5,069 nt of DNA from CAG-390 sp045544735 (GTDB lineage: Bacteria; Bacillota; Clostridia; Oscillospirales; CAG-272), in assembly GCA_045544735.1 (NCBI GenBank), contig JAZPZM010000127.1, positions 1-5,069 of the forward strand, read 5' to 3'. The notes under the pieces are model-generated. The model had not been told where the DNA came from and did no database searches. It was given only the letters and a program-made list of their open reading frames with translations. Each line of letters starts with the position of its first letter. The stretch's first letter is position 1. Positions 5,002-5,069 of this stretch are shown piece after piece. The translations under genes and the position numbers were made by a program.

Positions 5002-5069
5002 GAGCCCGAGCGTGACCGAGCCGAAGCGAGAATTGGCACGCGGAGCGTGACGGAGAGGGCTTACGCGCC

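Larger units (their letters stand above)
4455..5069. other. Gene-free block of hairpin-forming repeats
   Basis: I see no credible coding region in these 615 bases. Open frames exist on both strands, but they are translations of tandem repeats and palindromes, have no ribosome binding sites and show no recognisable protein pattern. The block is a series of separate inverted repeats, described individually. It follows jag directly and reaches the right edge, so its full extent is unknown. Confidence 0.8.

Overview
The window looks like a chromosomal segment of a Bacillota bacterium, most likely class Clostridia (perhaps an uncultured gut member of the Oscillospirales or Christensenellales). The reasons are the gene order rpmH-rnpA-yidD-yidC-jag, a short Gram-positive-type YidC without the large N-terminal domain of Proteobacteria, a Jag protein with Jag_N, KH and R3H parts, a consensus sigma-A promoter, and a PMCA-like P-type ATPase of the kind common in Clostridia. 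The assignment below class level is a guess from protein flavour, not from a marker gene search.

Layout. Positions 1-1288 (minus strand) hold the N-terminal half of a P-type cation (probably calcium) ATPase that runs off the left edge. Positions 1289-1540 are a divergent control region: a possible ATPase promoter overlapping a small palindrome that is repeated 33 bp away, and a perfect TTGACA/TATAAT promoter firing rightward. Positions 1541-4454 are one rightward operon: rpmH (ribosomal protein L34), a hairpin with a T tract (attenuator), rnpA (RNase P protein), yidD (overlapping rnpA by ATGA), a short spacer made almost entirely of two hairpins, yidC (membrane insertase) and jag/khpB (RNA-binding protein). 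Positions 4455-5069 hold no credible gene. They are a patchwork of hairpin-forming repeats: a probable imperfect terminator, a 21-bp tandem array of six units plus variant units, a duplicated 31-bp hairpin element and several further strong palindromes.

How the genes fit together. L34 is made in large amounts from a strong promoter and an excellent ribosome binding site. The attenuator and weaker initiation signals are expected to lower output of RNase P protein and the genes after it. YidD and YidC cooperate in inserting proteins into the membrane, and Jag is the usual RNA-binding companion of Gram-positive YidC. This is a conserved core cluster, but the usual flanks (dnaA upstream of rpmH, mnmE/mnmG downstream of jag) are not in the window.

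I saw no clearly new multi-gene system. The points most worth a second look are the tandem hairpin array whose variant units keep the stem while changing its sequence, a glutamate at the YidC position that is the groove arginine in B. subtilis SpoIIIJ, and an 11-base G/C homopolymer inside a conserved motif of the ATPase.
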